This document shows, piece after piece, positions 8,690 through 17,416 of a DNA stretch of 64,000 bases. Location: contig NZ_CP012382.1 of assembly GCF_001267885.1 (NCBI RefSeq), forward strand, positions 1 through 64,000, read 5' to 3'. The stretch comes from Streptomyces ambofaciens ATCC 23877. GTDB lineage: Bacteria; Actinomycetota; Actinomycetes; Streptomycetales; Streptomycetaceae. Every line of letters starts with the position of its first letter. Within the stretch, counting starts at the first letter, position 1. A program made the translations under genes and the position numbers. The notes under the pieces are model-generated. The model did no database searches, was not told the origin of the DNA, and saw nothing but the letters and a program-made list of their open reading frames with translations.

Positions 8690-8974
8690 TCATGAGTCCT
8701 CGCGGCGGTGAGTTCGGCGCATCGCCGACCGGCACGGGACGGCTCCTCGTCGCAAGGCCCGGCCGTCGCGGACGCGGGTGGTCTCGACGAGTGCCGGTCT
8801 CTTTCCGGTGAGGTGGAAGTCCTTGCGGAGGTGCTGCACGCGCTCGGCGAGCGCCTCACGGGCCGCTTGTTCCCCGCCGTTTCGAGCGCGGTGATTGCAG
8901 TAAGCGTGCCGGCCGGCTGACGCCGTCGGGGCTCTCAGTGCCCGGGCGAGGAAGTCACTGATGAGCCTGCTCAA
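8690..8974 (-). CDS. Hypothetical protein, doubtful
   Basis: A 94-residue frame with a TTG start. The first two thirds look protein-like (LISDFLARALRAP, RHAYCNHRARNGGEQAAREA, LAERVQHLRKDFHL), while the C-terminus is Arg-rich and resembles out-of-frame sequence. No binding site is visible. It could be the remnant of a longer Streptomyces protein. Confidence 0.35.
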   Translation of the reverse strand: MSRLISDFLARALRAPTASAGRHAYCNHRARNGGEQAAREALAERVQHLRKDFHLTGKRPALVETTRVRDGRALRRGAVPCRSAMRRTHRREDS

Positions 8975-9141
8975 GCGAGCGCCAGGCCCGAAGAAGCGGT
9001 CTCATCGGCGCCGGGGCGCACACCTGCCGGGTCGCCGTCCGCCCGCCGGTCCGGTGCCGGCCGTCGTGGCCGGCCGCGGGGCGGGTGCCGTCGGACGGGC
9101 CCACAGCGGCCGGTGCTTCCGCGGTGCGCGGAAGCGCCGGC

Positions 9142-9714
9142 TCATTCGCGGCGGTGGCGGGCGTAATGGCGTTGTGCCTTGGCGCGGTTGCCGCAGCCGG
9201 ACATCGAGCACCAGCGGCGGGTGCCGTTCTTGGACACGTCGTAGAAGTGCAGCACGCACTGCGGGTTGCCGCAGGCGCGGATGCGATCCGGGCGGTCGGC
9301 CATCAGGCGCAGGAAGTCGGTGACCGCGGCCCAGCCCGGCAGCCAGGCCGGATTGGCCACCTCGGGCATGGTGGCCGGTCCGCCGGGGCCCAGGACCTGC
9401 CGCAGCCGGCCGTGGGCGAGCACGTCGTTGACGGCCGTGACGGCGGCGGGCGTCGGGTGCGCTGGGTCGGCGACCGCCTCGTCGAGCGCGGCGCGGGCCT
9501 GACGTAGTCGCTCCTGCGTGTCACGGCCGGCCGGGACGCGGGCGCCGCCGAGGGCGTCGCGGACCAGGGGCGTATTCAGCCACAGTGCTGTTCCGTCCAG
9601 GGAGTCGAGGAGGTCGTGCCGGCCCGTGGCGTCGATCCAGCGCGTGTTGAGCAGGTCGATGGCGAGCGGTTCGCCGGTCAGCGGCCTCGGGTCGGGCTCG
9701 GCGGGTGACGGCAT
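9142..9714 (-). CDS. CGNR zinc-finger transcriptional regulator
   Basis: A 190-residue protein with an N-terminal ABATE-type domain (GEPLAIDLLNTRW) and a C-terminal CGNR zinc finger (CGNPQC-x13-WCSMSGCGNR-x3-RHYARHR). These are DNA-binding regulators usually adjacent to the gene they control. The ATG at 9712-9714 is chosen because it places the conserved GEPLA motif near the start and follows GAAGGGACC. It is divergent from the VOC-fold gene at 9866, with a palindrome between them. A second CGNR regulator lies at 23037. Confidence 0.85.
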   Translation of the reverse strand: MPSPAEPDPRPLTGEPLAIDLLNTRWIDATGRHDLLDSLDGTALWLNTPLVRDALGGARVPAGRDTQERLRQARAALDEAVADPAHPTPAAVTAVNDVLAHGRLRQVLGPGGPATMPEVANPAWLPGWAAVTDFLRLMADRPDRIRACGNPQCVLHFYDVSKNGTRRWCSMSGCGNRAKAQRHYARHRRE

Positions 9715-9754
9715 GGTGCGGGTCCCTTCGTCGCGGCGGCACCCCACCCACGAT

Positions 9755-9780
9755 AACCGGTCATTCCATGGTCACCGGTT
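9755..9780. promoter_or_regulatory. Candidate operator between CGNR regulator and VOC gene
   Basis: Inverted repeat AACCGGT (9755-9761) and ACCGGTT (9774-9780) with a 12-base spacer, in the 151-base divergent intergenic region. Binding by the CGNR protein is inferred from position. Confidence 0.5.
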
Positions 9781-9865
9781 GACTGCCCTTCGTTCTAACT
9801 TTTAATATCCACTTCAATGGTTACGAGGTGATCTCGTGGCCCCTGACGAAGGCGGTTGATCGACC

Positions 9866-10321
9866 ATGGGCAAGGCGAAGAACCTGCAGACCGGTCACAT
9901 CGGGCTGAATGTCACCGACCTCGACCGCTCGCTCGCCTTCTACTGCGAGGTCTTCGGCTTCGAGGTGCTGGCCCAGGGCAAGGAGGACGGCCGCCGCTGG
10001 GCGTTCCTCGGCCGGGACGAGCGCCTGGTCGTCACGCTGTGGCAGCAGAGCGAGGGCGCGTTCGCCACCGACCGGCCCGGGCTGCACCACCTCTCCTTCC
10101 AGGTCGACACCGTCGAGGAGGTCAAGGACATCGAGGAGGTGCTGCGCCGGCTGGGCGCCGGGTTCGCCTACGACGGTGTCGTCCCGCACGGCGAGAACAC
10201 CAGTTCCGGCGGCATCTTCTTCACCGACCCCGACGGCACCCGCCTGGAGATCTACGCGCCGACCGGCGCAAACCCCGCTCACGCCCCGACCGAGAACGCT
10301 CCGACCTGCGGCTTCTTCTAG
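9866..10321 (+). CDS. VOC-family (glyoxalase/dioxygenase-fold) protein
   Basis: A 151-residue vicinal-oxygen-chelate protein. It contains the GHIGLNVTDLDRSLAFYCEV start, a LHHLSFQV beta strand and FFTDPDGTRLEIYAP at the C-terminus. The metal ligands are likely His11, His75 and Glu at LEIYAP. Family activities include ring-cleaving dioxygenases, glyoxalases and antibiotic-binding or resistance proteins, which cannot be told apart here. The divergent CGNR gene probably regulates it. A strong hairpin follows the stop. Confidence 0.85.
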   Translation: MGKAKNLQTGHIGLNVTDLDRSLAFYCEVFGFEVLAQGKEDGRRWAFLGRDERLVVTLWQQSEGAFATDRPGLHHLSFQVDTVEEVKDIEEVLRRLGAGFAYDGVVPHGENTSSGGIFFTDPDGTRLEIYAPTGANPAHAPTENAPTCGFF

Positions 10322-10339
10322 CCCGCGACGCTCGCCCCC

Positions 10340-10381
10340 GGCGCTCCCGCCCGGACGGGAGACCCGCCGGGCGGGAGCGCC
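10340..10381 (+). terminator. Strong hairpin terminator after the VOC gene
   Basis: A perfect 14-base stem, GGCGCTCCCGCCCG (10340-10353) with its complement at 10368-10381. The 14-base loop contains a second small stem. No T run follows, as is usual in Streptomyces. It lies between the VOC gene and the next gene on the same strand. Confidence 0.75.
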
Positions 10382-10417
10382 GCCTGCCCTGTCCCGATGT
10401 ACGAGAAGGAGCACGCC

Positions 10418-11329
10418 GTGGCCACCTATCACGCCGGCGAACTCGCGGTGCAGGAGCGGGCCGGCCTCGCCTTGCGGGCCGCTTCGGCGCTCCGCGCCGT
10501 CCGCGCCGAAGTACCGCCCGTCGCCCGACAATTCCTGGCCGAGCGACCCCTGATCGTGGTGGGCGCCGCCGACCCGGGGGGCCGGCTCTGGGCCACCCAC
10601 CTCACCGGGGAACCCGGTTTCCTCCGCGTCCCCGACCCGCGCAGCCTGGTCATCGATGCACTGCCCGTCCCGGAGGACCCCCTCGCCGGTGTCCTCGGCG
10701 CGGCACGGTCCCTGCCGGTGGGGATGATCGCCATCGAGCCCGCCACACGACGCAGAATGCGGATCAACGGCCGCGCCGACCGGGACGGCACCGGACTGCG
10801 CGTCACCCTCGACCAGGTCGTCTCCAACTGCCCGAAATACATCCAGCAACGCGACCACCGCCCGGCGGACGCGGACGGGCCGGTGCTCCGCCGCGCGACC
10901 ACGGGGCGCGCGCTGGACGCCGCGCAACGCGCGGCGGTAGGGCGGGCCGACACGTTCTTCGTCACCACCGCGTCCGACACGGGTCACGTCGACGCCTCGC
11001 ACCGCGGCGGCAACCCGGGGTTCGTCCAGGTCCTCTCCGCCACCCTGCTGCGCTGGCCCGACTACACGGGTAACGCGATGTTCCTGACGCTGGGCAACCT
11101 GCACGTCAACCCGGCGGCGGGCATCCTCGTACCGGACTGGGAGACGGGCACCGCCCTCCATCTGTCCGGGACGGCCCGGACCGTCTGGGACGCCGAGGAG
11201 ATCGCACGCACACCGGGGGCGCAGCGGCTCGTGGAGTTCTGCGTCGAGGCGGTGCACGAGGTGTCCGGCGCGTCCCCGCTGCGCTGGGGCGAGCCCGGCT
11301 ACTCCCGCTACAACCCGCCGGTCCGCTGA
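10418..11329 (+). CDS. Pyridoxamine 5'-phosphate oxidase-fold protein
   Basis: A 303-residue FMN-binding split-barrel protein. Two halves are visible: an N-terminal segment with RPLIVVGAADPGGRLWATHL, and a C-terminal flavin-domain segment with FFVTTASDTGHVDASHRGGN and TGNAMFLTLGNLHVNPAAGI. Members of this larger group are flavin-dependent reductases or oxidases, some fused to oxidoreductases; the substrate is unknown. The GTG at 10418 is preferred over the ATG at 10397 because AAGGAG sits six bases before it. Confidence 0.8.
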   Translation: MATYHAGELAVQERAGLALRAASALRAVRAEVPPVARQFLAERPLIVVGAADPGGRLWATHLTGEPGFLRVPDPRSLVIDALPVPEDPLAGVLGAARSLPVGMIAIEPATRRRMRINGRADRDGTGLRVTLDQVVSNCPKYIQQRDHRPADADGPVLRRATTGRALDAAQRAAVGRADTFFVTTASDTGHVDASHRGGNPGFVQVLSATLLRWPDYTGNAMFLTLGNLHVNPAAGILVPDWETGTALHLSGTARTVWDAEEIARTPGAQRLVEFCVEAVHEVSGASPLRWGEPGYSRYNPPVR

Positions 11330-12119
11330 CCTCGCGCGGCGGACCGCCCGCCCGCACGGCCCCGGCCGCTGTCAGTGCCGGCTGACCCGCTACACGGCGG
11401 CCGAATCGCAGTGCCCACCTCGACGGCGTGGGCGAGCGGCACCCCACGCGTCCTCCTCACCCTGCATCCGGCCATCCACTCACCCCGATGACGCGGTTCC
11501 GGACGGGCCGGCGAGGGCGGAACCGGATGGCGGAGGGCCGCCGGCCGTCCGGAGCACGACAGACCGGGCCAGTCCGGTGCGAGTTGTCCAGCCGGCGTCG
11601 GCCGTGCGAAAACGACTTGTCCGCGCCCAGGGCGGCCGGACAGGCTGACCGGACAAAATCACGGTGCAAGGCCCCACGCACGTCACCGTTCCCACCCTGG
11701 CAGCACCCTCCGCGGGCAGCGGAAAGGCCAGGTGGCGGCGTTCCTGAGGACCCCCTACGTGGCCCCGCCGTTCGGCCCACGGCGCTTCGTGCGGTCCGAA
11801 CCGCCACAGCCGTGGGCCGGGATGCACACCGCGCTCACCCCCGGGCCCGCCGCACCGCAGCTCGGCTACCACCCGGCGATGGCCGCCCTGCTGGAAGAAG
11901 CCGCGAGCACCGGCGAGGCCCGAACGCGATACGGACCGGAGCGTTCTTCGCCTTCCATCGTTCAGGTGCAACCTGAGAGAACGCGTCACCGTTTGTCGTC
12001 GCGTGTCGCGCAACACCCACGGAAGCCAGTGCCGCATCAGGCAACGTTCGCCTTGCCGTGACGTGGGCGGGAACTGTCCTGCTGCTCGCGAGGTCAGCCG
12101 AATGTCTCGCGGTGGCGCT
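11330..12119. other. No convincing gene
   Basis: About 790 bases with several open frames, but none shows a recognisable domain, signal peptide, hydrophobic segment or binding site. Likely spacer or decayed DNA. Confidence 0.5.
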
Positions 12120-12434
12120 TCAGTCGAAATCGCTGGCGGAAGTAAGGCCCTCGACGAAGGATCCGAAGTCCCCAGCGAGGGCCAACGGTGTGGGGCTCGC
12201 GCGAGCCCCACCCGGCGTCCCGCTGGTTGCCGAGCGGGCGTGGTAGGAGATCTCCCACACCCCGGGGAAGGGGATCTTGAGTTCCGGGACCTCGGTGATG
12301 TGCCATCCAAACAAGACGGCCCAGCTCAAGCGCACCCCTCCACGCCAGCCTGTTCGACCAACATGCACCGGCCCAGGATGACAGGCGCCTGCGAGAGGAA
12401 CGGGAGCACGGTGGCCTCGATGCTCACGTGCCAC
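12120..12434 (-). CDS. Hypothetical protein, possibly frameshifted at its start
   Basis: The C-terminal 60 residues look real (WHITEVPELKIPFPGVWEIS, YHARS, ALAGDFGSFVEGL). The N-terminal part in this frame is Arg/Gly-rich and unlike a protein, whereas another frame reads VSIEATVLPFLSQAPVILGR just upstream. A frameshift around 12330-12350 may separate the halves. No family is recognised. Confidence 0.4.
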   Translation of the reverse strand: MAREHRGHRAPVPLAGACHPGPVHVGRTGWRGGVRLSWAVLFGWHITEVPELKIPFPGVWEISYHARSATSGTPGGARASPTPLALAGDFGSFVEGLTSASDFD

Positions 12435-12454
12435 TCAAGAGTGAAAGCAGGTAC

Positions 12455-12919
12455 TCAGCGGGGGCTGGGCTTCAGCAGCGTGGCGGCCTCGGAGATGAAG
12501 CTTCCGGTGGCTTCCTTGGCTGCCTGTCGGCGGGCGTCCAGCACGGGGCGGTCGGTGGCATGGCGCAGCGCGTACGTGGCGTCTGCGGCCTGCTGGGCGG
12601 CACCGGCCAGCTCGGGGAGCAGGACCTGGAGGCGGATGTGCGGCGCGGTGATGGCCGCCCGGGTGTCGTTGCTCTTGGTCTGGGCTCCCAGTTGCTGCTC
12701 GCTGTCGGCCTCGTTCAGTGCCAGCCGTTCGCGGTGGAACATGGCCGACCGGTGTGCGTCCAGAGCGGCCGCGAACTCGGTGACGGCGGCGAGCTGGTCC
12801 TGGCGGTGGCTGTCGGCGCGCTGTTCTGCGCGGTCCGTGCGTGCTGTGCGGTGTTGGAGGAGTCCTGCCGTCAGGGCGCCGGCGAGGGTTCCGAGTACGG
12901 CGATGACCGAAGGCCACAT
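12455..12919 (-). CDS. Membrane-anchored helical protein, unknown function
   Basis: A 154-residue protein. Residues 3-20 form a membrane helix (SVIAVLGTLAGALTAGLL), followed by a long charged helical segment with heptad-like spacing (about residues 25-90) and an Ala-rich helical tail. This layout (short N-terminal anchor, Gln/Arg/Ala-rich coiled coil) is common in a widespread Streptomyces protein group also found on plasmids. Its function is unknown. It is convergent with nothing and stands alone. Confidence 0.7.
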   Translation of the reverse strand: MWPSVIAVLGTLAGALTAGLLQHRTARTDRAEQRADSHRQDQLAAVTEFAAALDAHRSAMFHRERLALNEADSEQQLGAQTKSNDTRAAITAPHIRLQVLLPELAGAAQQAADATYALRHATDRPVLDARRQAAKEATGSFISEAATLLKPSPR

Positions 12920-13002
12920 CAGGTGGTGCGTCCTTTCGAGGGGGAGGGACTGACGCGGAGGCGCACGGCGTCTCCGCGTCAGTTACGGCCGCGCTCCAGG
13001 GC

Positions 13003-13024
13003 TAGGGACTGTTCTGAGTTCAGA
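13003..13024. repeat. Solitary IS5-type terminal repeat
   Basis: Bases 13003-13024 match the sequence just before the IS5-type transposase (13895-13916) at 20 of 22 positions (GGGACTGTTCYGAGTTCAGR). It has the same orientation and no transposase of its own, so it is probably the scar of another insertion or of a one-ended rearrangement. Confidence 0.55.
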
Positions 13025-13112
13025 TCACGTGGTGGGTTGGAGGCTGCGGAGCCACGGGATGGCACCGCGTAGGTGGAGTCCGGCGAGGTGGGCCAGTGGT
13101 GTCATCTTCAGG

Positions 13113-13766
13113 TCACTGGGCAGCATCCGATGGCTCGTACCAGAGGCTCGTCATCGGGGAGCGCATGGTCCAGCCCAGTGAGGAGTAAAGCGCCCGACCC
13201 TCGGGCGTGCCGACCAGGAGGCCAGTCTTTGCGCCGGTCTCGTACGCGGCGCTCTGCAGCGTGCGCATCACCAGGCCGCCGAGGCCCTTGCGCCGGTGCT
13301 CGGCGGCGGTCTCGACCTGGTCGACCACGACATGGGCGCCTGCCTGGGCGATCTGTCCACGGGCGGCGAAGTGCCCGGCGCGCGTGCGGACCAGTACTCG
13401 GCTGACGCCGCCCCGGGTCCAACTGGTGAGCGTGTAACCGGCCGGCACCTCATGGCGCTCTGGCACTAGATGGCAGGTCATCAGAAAACCGGGGCTGTCG
13501 CGCCGCCAGCCCGGCCCGACCCAGGGCAGGACCGCCTGATGCTCGGCGAACAGCTTCAGCCACGTCCCGGGCGCGCTCGTCCCGGCGACGATCTTGCGCA
13601 CATCGGCCTCGGAGGGCTCCGGCAGCACGTGTCGGGCAACGTGTTTGGGCTGCCCGACGTCGATCGTCCACCCCCACGGCTCGTCGACCGGGTCCGAGCT
13701 GCCGCGGGAGACGACCCAGCCGTTGATCCACATCCGCACAAGTTCACTGATCCTGGTGTCCGGCAT
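13113..13766 (-). CDS. GNAT-family N-acetyltransferase
   Basis: A 217-residue GNAT-fold protein. The acyl-CoA-binding motif A is visible as VVVDQVETAAEHRRKGLGGL (R/Q-x2-G-x-G/A form RRKGLG), followed by LVMRTLQSAAYETGA and the typical motif B GRALYSSLGWTM. The N-terminal half (WINGWVVSRGS ... DVRKIVAG) looks like an extra domain. The ATG at 13764-13766 is used; an in-frame upstream start has no better support. Substrate unknown. It lies between two IS5-type terminal repeats. Confidence 0.85.
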   Translation of the reverse strand: MPDTRISELVRMWINGWVVSRGSSDPVDEPWGWTIDVGQPKHVARHVLPEPSEADVRKIVAGTSAPGTWLKLFAEHQAVLPWVGPGWRRDSPGFLMTCHLVPERHEVPAGYTLTSWTRGGVSRVLVRTRAGHFAARGQIAQAGAHVVVDQVETAAEHRRKGLGGLVMRTLQSAAYETGAKTGLLVGTPEGRALYSSLGWTMRSPMTSLWYEPSDAAQ

Positions 13767-13894
13767 CGCCGCCCGCCCCGCCTGAATGGTAATAGGTGAT
13801 AGTGCGCAATGAACCTTACGCAACAGACGCAGGATTCACCATAGGAGCAGGTCGCTTGGCCAAGGACCACGAGCGATTGCCACGGGTAGCCACT

Positions 13895-14890
13895 GGGACT
13901 GTTCCGAGTTCAGGTCGCCGACGCCGGGCGATCGCGGCCCGGTAGAACGGTGGTGTGACGCGTGGTGATCTGAGCGATGCCGAATGGGAGTTGGGGGAGC
14001 CGTTCTTGCCGCTGGGTGAGCGCGGGCCAATCCCTGACCTGCGCCGACACTTCGATGCGGTGATGTGGCGGTACCGGACTGGGAGGCCGTGGCGGGACGT
14101 CCCTGAGCGCTACGGATCCTGGTCGACCGTCTACGGTCGGTTCCAGCTGTGGGCGGCGGCTGAACCTTCCAGGCATTGATGGACGGGATGATCGCCGAGG
14201 CCGCAACGCGAGGGCAGGTCGACCTCAGCCTGGTCAGCGTGGACTCCACGGTAGCCCGCGCGCACCACCACGCGGCCGGGATGGTCGTCGACCCGGAGTT
14301 GCCGCGGAACCTGGAGAAGGCCGTCGCGGAGCAAAAGGGGCTTCACCAAAGGGGCAAAACGAACCGTTATTGGCGGTGCCCAACCCGGCCGACGAGACGG
14401 ACGACGCGACTCACGAGGAACGCCGCCGCGTGCGCCGCCGCCGCAGGGCCCGGCTTCGCGCGGCCGAGCTGGGGCGCTTGGGCGGCGGGCTGACCACCAA
14501 GGCCCACCTTGCGGCCGAACACCGCTGTCGGCCGTTGTCCTTCATCCTCACGCCCGGGCAGGCCGCCGACAGTCCCCGCTTCATCCCGGTCGTCGAGCAG
14601 ATCAGGGTCCGCGGTCTGGCGGGCCGGCGCCGCGCCCGCCCGGACGCGATCGCCGGCGACAAGGCGTACTCCTCCCGCGCCAACCGCGCCTACCTGCGCC
14701 GACGCCGGATCCGGGGCGTCATCCCGGAGAAAGCCGACCAGACCGCCAACCGCAGTCCGAGCCGGCCGTCGGCAACGGCACGGGACTGGTCGGTCTCTCC
14801 GAGCGGGTCCAGGCGCTCGGGACGAAGGCGCGGGCCTTCGATCCCCGGCCCGGCGGCCGCCGTCGATGAGCTGGTGTGCGGCCTGGTCGG
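13895..14890 (+). mobile_element. IS5-family insertion sequence remnant
   Basis: A degraded DDE transposase across three frames: residues from GTG 13955 (GDLSDAEWELGEPFLPL, RYRTGRPWRDVPERYGSW); then 14176-14370 (MIAEAATRGQVDLSLVSVDS, HHHAAGMVVDPE); then 14370-14760 (GGLTTKAHLAAEHRCRPLSF, AIAGDKAYSSRANRAYLR). The first two catalytic Asp motifs (SVDST, AGDKAY) survive, but the final Glu region is missing after about 14760. The left terminal repeat is at 13895. No right inverted repeat was found. Bases 14895-15106 remain ambiguous, with weak frames on both strands. Confidence 0.8.
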
Positions 14891-15106
14891 GTAGTTGGCC
14901 GACTGGCAGCAGTCGATCGGCGAGCTGGGCCGCGCGTTCACCACGGCAACTGAAGGCCGACCGCTACCCGGCTGGTCCACCGAGGTCGTCGCACGCCACC
15001 ACCACGCTCACCTGCTCGCCGCCATCGTCGAGCTCGGCGGTGAGCTGGAGCTCCCAACTACCCGTAAAGGGCGCTTCAGGGGCGCGGTCATCCCAGAGCT
15101 GCGCGG

Positions 15107-15499
15107 TCAGCGACGCCTGCCGCCGCCGATGCGGCGGTCGTCGGCCAGTGCGGTCAGCGGGCCGAACTCGCGGGCAAGCTCGTTCCACGTCAGCACCTCG
15201 CCACAGCGGGCCGGGAACTCCTTCGGGTTGAACTCGGGCATGGTCCAGGTGCCAGTGCCCCGGTCCCGCAGCCACAGGTCCCCGTCACCGTCGACCACCG
15301 TCGGCGGGACCGGCACGGGCTCGGCCTGATCGGTGGGCTCCCAGGTGACCCGGCCCGGGTGGGAAACGCGGCGCAGCTCGGTGGTGGCCAGCCGCGCGGC
15401 CAAGTCACGGGTGGACTCCTCGGCGTCCTTGACCGACGCGAGTCGGAATGCGTCGTCAAGTACGGGCAGGGCTGGATTCTTGCTGCGCTTTGAACTCAT
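15107..15499 (-). CDS. Hypothetical protein
   Basis: A 130-residue protein starting MSSKRSKNPALPVLDDAFRL. It has a helical acidic N-terminus and a central WLRDRGTGTWTMPEFNPKEF segment. No domain is recognised. The C-terminus runs into Arg/Gly-rich sequence (RRIGGGRRR), and a protein-like stretch in another frame downstream (PFTGSWELQLTAELDDGGEQ) suggests the original gene may have continued beyond a frameshift. It is transcribed in the same direction as the truncated integrase upstream. Confidence 0.55.
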   Translation of the reverse strand: MSSKRSKNPALPVLDDAFRLASVKDAEESTRDLAARLATTELRRVSHPGRVTWEPTDQAEPVPVPPTVVDGDGDLWLRDRGTGTWTMPEFNPKEFPARCGEVLTWNELAREFGPLTALADDRRIGGGRRR

Positions 15500-15534
15500 A
15501 CGCTGACGACCTCCGGTGGGGGGCGTCACATCCG

Positions 15535-16296
15535 TTATGGCACCCCGTAGAGGGACACGGTATCCGAGGCGGGAGCCGGGCGCGGCGCACTGACCGTCCC
15601 GCAGACGGATACCGGCGTCAAGGGCGTCTCGCCGGGCCAGGCCGACGGGTTGCGGCCGAAGTCGGCCGTGTCCAGCATCCGCGTCTCGTTGCGCCGCAAC
15701 CCGTAGGCGTACGCAGTCTTGAGGAGCATCGCGTCGCGGAAAGCGGGCAGCCATCCCTTGCGGCCGCGTCCGCGGACCCGGCTCACCTCGTCGTCGGCGT
15801 GGTCGAAGAACGCCTGTAACTCATCTCGGGTGAGGGCCCGTTTCGGGGCCTCGGTCTCGCACTCCTGCATGTGCACGGCGGTATTCCACTCGTGACCCAC
15901 CTGGATCGGATGGGTGCCGAAGCGGCGCTCACACTCAGCCGCCCAGCCGTAGGCCGGGTCGGTGGCGTAATCGCAGAACAGACGCGCCGCCACCTGGTAG
16001 CCGCGCAGCGTCGAGCGGACGCAGCCACGGACCGCCCGCAAGTCACCAAACCACTCGTCCGCCAGCATCGAGGACCAGCTCCACGGAAAGGCATCCGCGT
16101 GCGCGGCGAACGCCCGCACCTTCCGCTCCCGACCGTTGATGGTGGACAGCGCGAGGTTCCGCGCCAGCTGCTGGTTGCGCCAGCCGTCCAACATCGCCTC
16201 GAGGACCTGCTCCTCCGGCCGCAACAGCGGTACCCCGTGGGCCAGATGCAGCCGCACGGCCCCCGGTGCCAACCCATCCTTGGCCGCCAATTTCAT
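15535..16296 (-). pseudogene. Tyrosine recombinase, C-terminally truncated
   Basis: A 253-residue protein with the N-terminal SAM-like core-binding domain (RNQQLARNLALSTINGRERK, VRSTLRGYQVAARLFCDYAT) and the start of the catalytic domain (FRDAMLLKTAYAYGLRRNET), including the first catalytic Arg in GLRR. After DTADFGRNPSAWPGET the expected beta strands, HxxR and catalytic Tyr are absent. A typical relative is about 100 or more residues longer. It is therefore likely inactive. The ATG at 16294-16296 is chosen. It may have been the integrase of an element that brought in nearby genes. Confidence 0.7.
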
Positions 16297-16339
16297 CACG
16301 CTCCGTAGGTCGCATCGAGCGCGAGAATCTCGCATCAGA

Positions 16340-16484
16340 TGCGAAGCCCGGAGCGGGCGTGCTGCGCCTGCAGGCGGACCGGATGTGGCTCCAGTCCGGA
16401 GGCAGCTGCCGCCTCACGGTTTTCAGTCCCGTCGACGACGAGACCGCCGAGAAATTGGAGCGTCTGCATGCCCTCGCGGGCTGA
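16340..16484 (+). pseudogene. 3' fragment of an unidentified gene
   Basis: The plus strand over the integrase start reads PGAGVLRLQADRMWLQSGGS, CRLTVFSPVDDETAEKLERL, HALAG and stops at 16484. This resembles a C-terminal end with no intact start. It is probably a gene whose 5' part was lost when the integrase region arrived. Family unknown. Confidence 0.35.
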
Positions 16485-16513
16485 CCCGCGCCGAACGGCT
16501 CGGACGACCGCGA

Positions 16514-17383
16514 TCACGCCGAGATGAACGGCTCCGTCAAATGCGGCGTCGCCAGGTGCAGCGTGGTGGCGGTTTCGCGGCCGAGCATGCGCTCCCTTGA
16601 GTGCCTGGCCGCCTCAGGGTCGGTCTCGTGCGAGTAGGCGAGCTCGGGGTGGAGCAGCTGGAGCGCGTGCACCAGGAGGTCGCCGGTGACGAGCGCCAGC
16701 TCGCGCCCGTCGGCGACCAGCACACTCTGGTGCCCGGGCGTGTGCCCGGGCGTGGCAACCGCGCGCCCGGCGCGCAGCGGCGTGTCCCCGTCGAGGAGCC
16801 GGAGCCGACCGGCCGCCGCGAGCGGGTCGGTTAGGGTCTCGCGAAGCTGCGGGTTGAGCGCGTCGAGGGCGTCGAACTCGGCCCGCTGGAGCAGGTATTC
16901 GGCGTTCGGGAAATAGGGCCGACGGCCGCTGGTCGCACTGCCAGGCGCAGGGGCGCCGCCCACCGCGCCGCCCGCTGATGGGACGGCCGCCTCGGTCACG
17001 ACCGCCCACCCGACGTGGTCGGTGTGCAGATGTGTGAGCACCACGGTGTCGACTTCGGCCGGGTCGATGCCCGCGGCGGCGAGCGACTCGGGGAGCGCAC
17101 CGGGCACGGGCGCCCACGAGCCGGCCGGGCTGTCCGCCGGACCGATCCCGGCGTCCACGACGGTGAGACCCCTGTCGCCGCGGATCGCGTACGCGCGGAA
17201 CTGGAGTTGCCAGCGGCCCTCGGTGTCGACCGCGCCCGGGTCGTAGCGGTCGGCCTCGGCCCACTGAGCGGCCGTGGCCTCGGGGAAGGCCTCGGCGCGC
17301 GGGGAGAAGAACGGGCCCTCGCCGTCGGCGAGGGCGATGATCTCGGTCGAGCCGATCCAGAGGCGGGGAACGCTGAGGGACAT
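16514..17383 (-). CDS. Metallo-beta-lactamase-fold hydrolase (lactonase-like)
   Basis: A 289-residue MBL-fold protein with metal motif HLHTDHVGW (H-x-H-x-D-H, about residues 117-122), TPGHTPGHQS and TGDLL. This arrangement is shared by N-acyl homoserine lactonases, methyl-parathion-hydrolase-like enzymes and many uncharacterised hydrolases. No signal peptide is seen. It lies just downstream of, and on the same strand as, a GBL-receptor-like TetR gene (33-base gap), so it may be regulated by that protein. Lactone cleavage is an inference from fold and context only. Confidence 0.85.
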   Translation of the reverse strand: MSLSVPRLWIGSTEIIALADGEGPFFSPRAEAFPEATAAQWAEADRYDPGAVDTEGRWQLQFRAYAIRGDRGLTVVDAGIGPADSPAGSWAPVPGALPESLAAAGIDPAEVDTVVLTHLHTDHVGWAVVTEAAVPSAGGAVGGAPAPGSATSGRRPYFPNAEYLLQRAEFDALDALNPQLRETLTDPLAAAGRLRLLDGDTPLRAGRAVATPGHTPGHQSVLVADGRELALVTGDLLVHALQLLHPELAYSHETDPEAARHSRERMLGRETATTLHLATPHLTEPFISA

Positions 17384-17416
17384 GGCCGCGATCCTGCCAT
17401 GCCTTGCACGGGTGCG

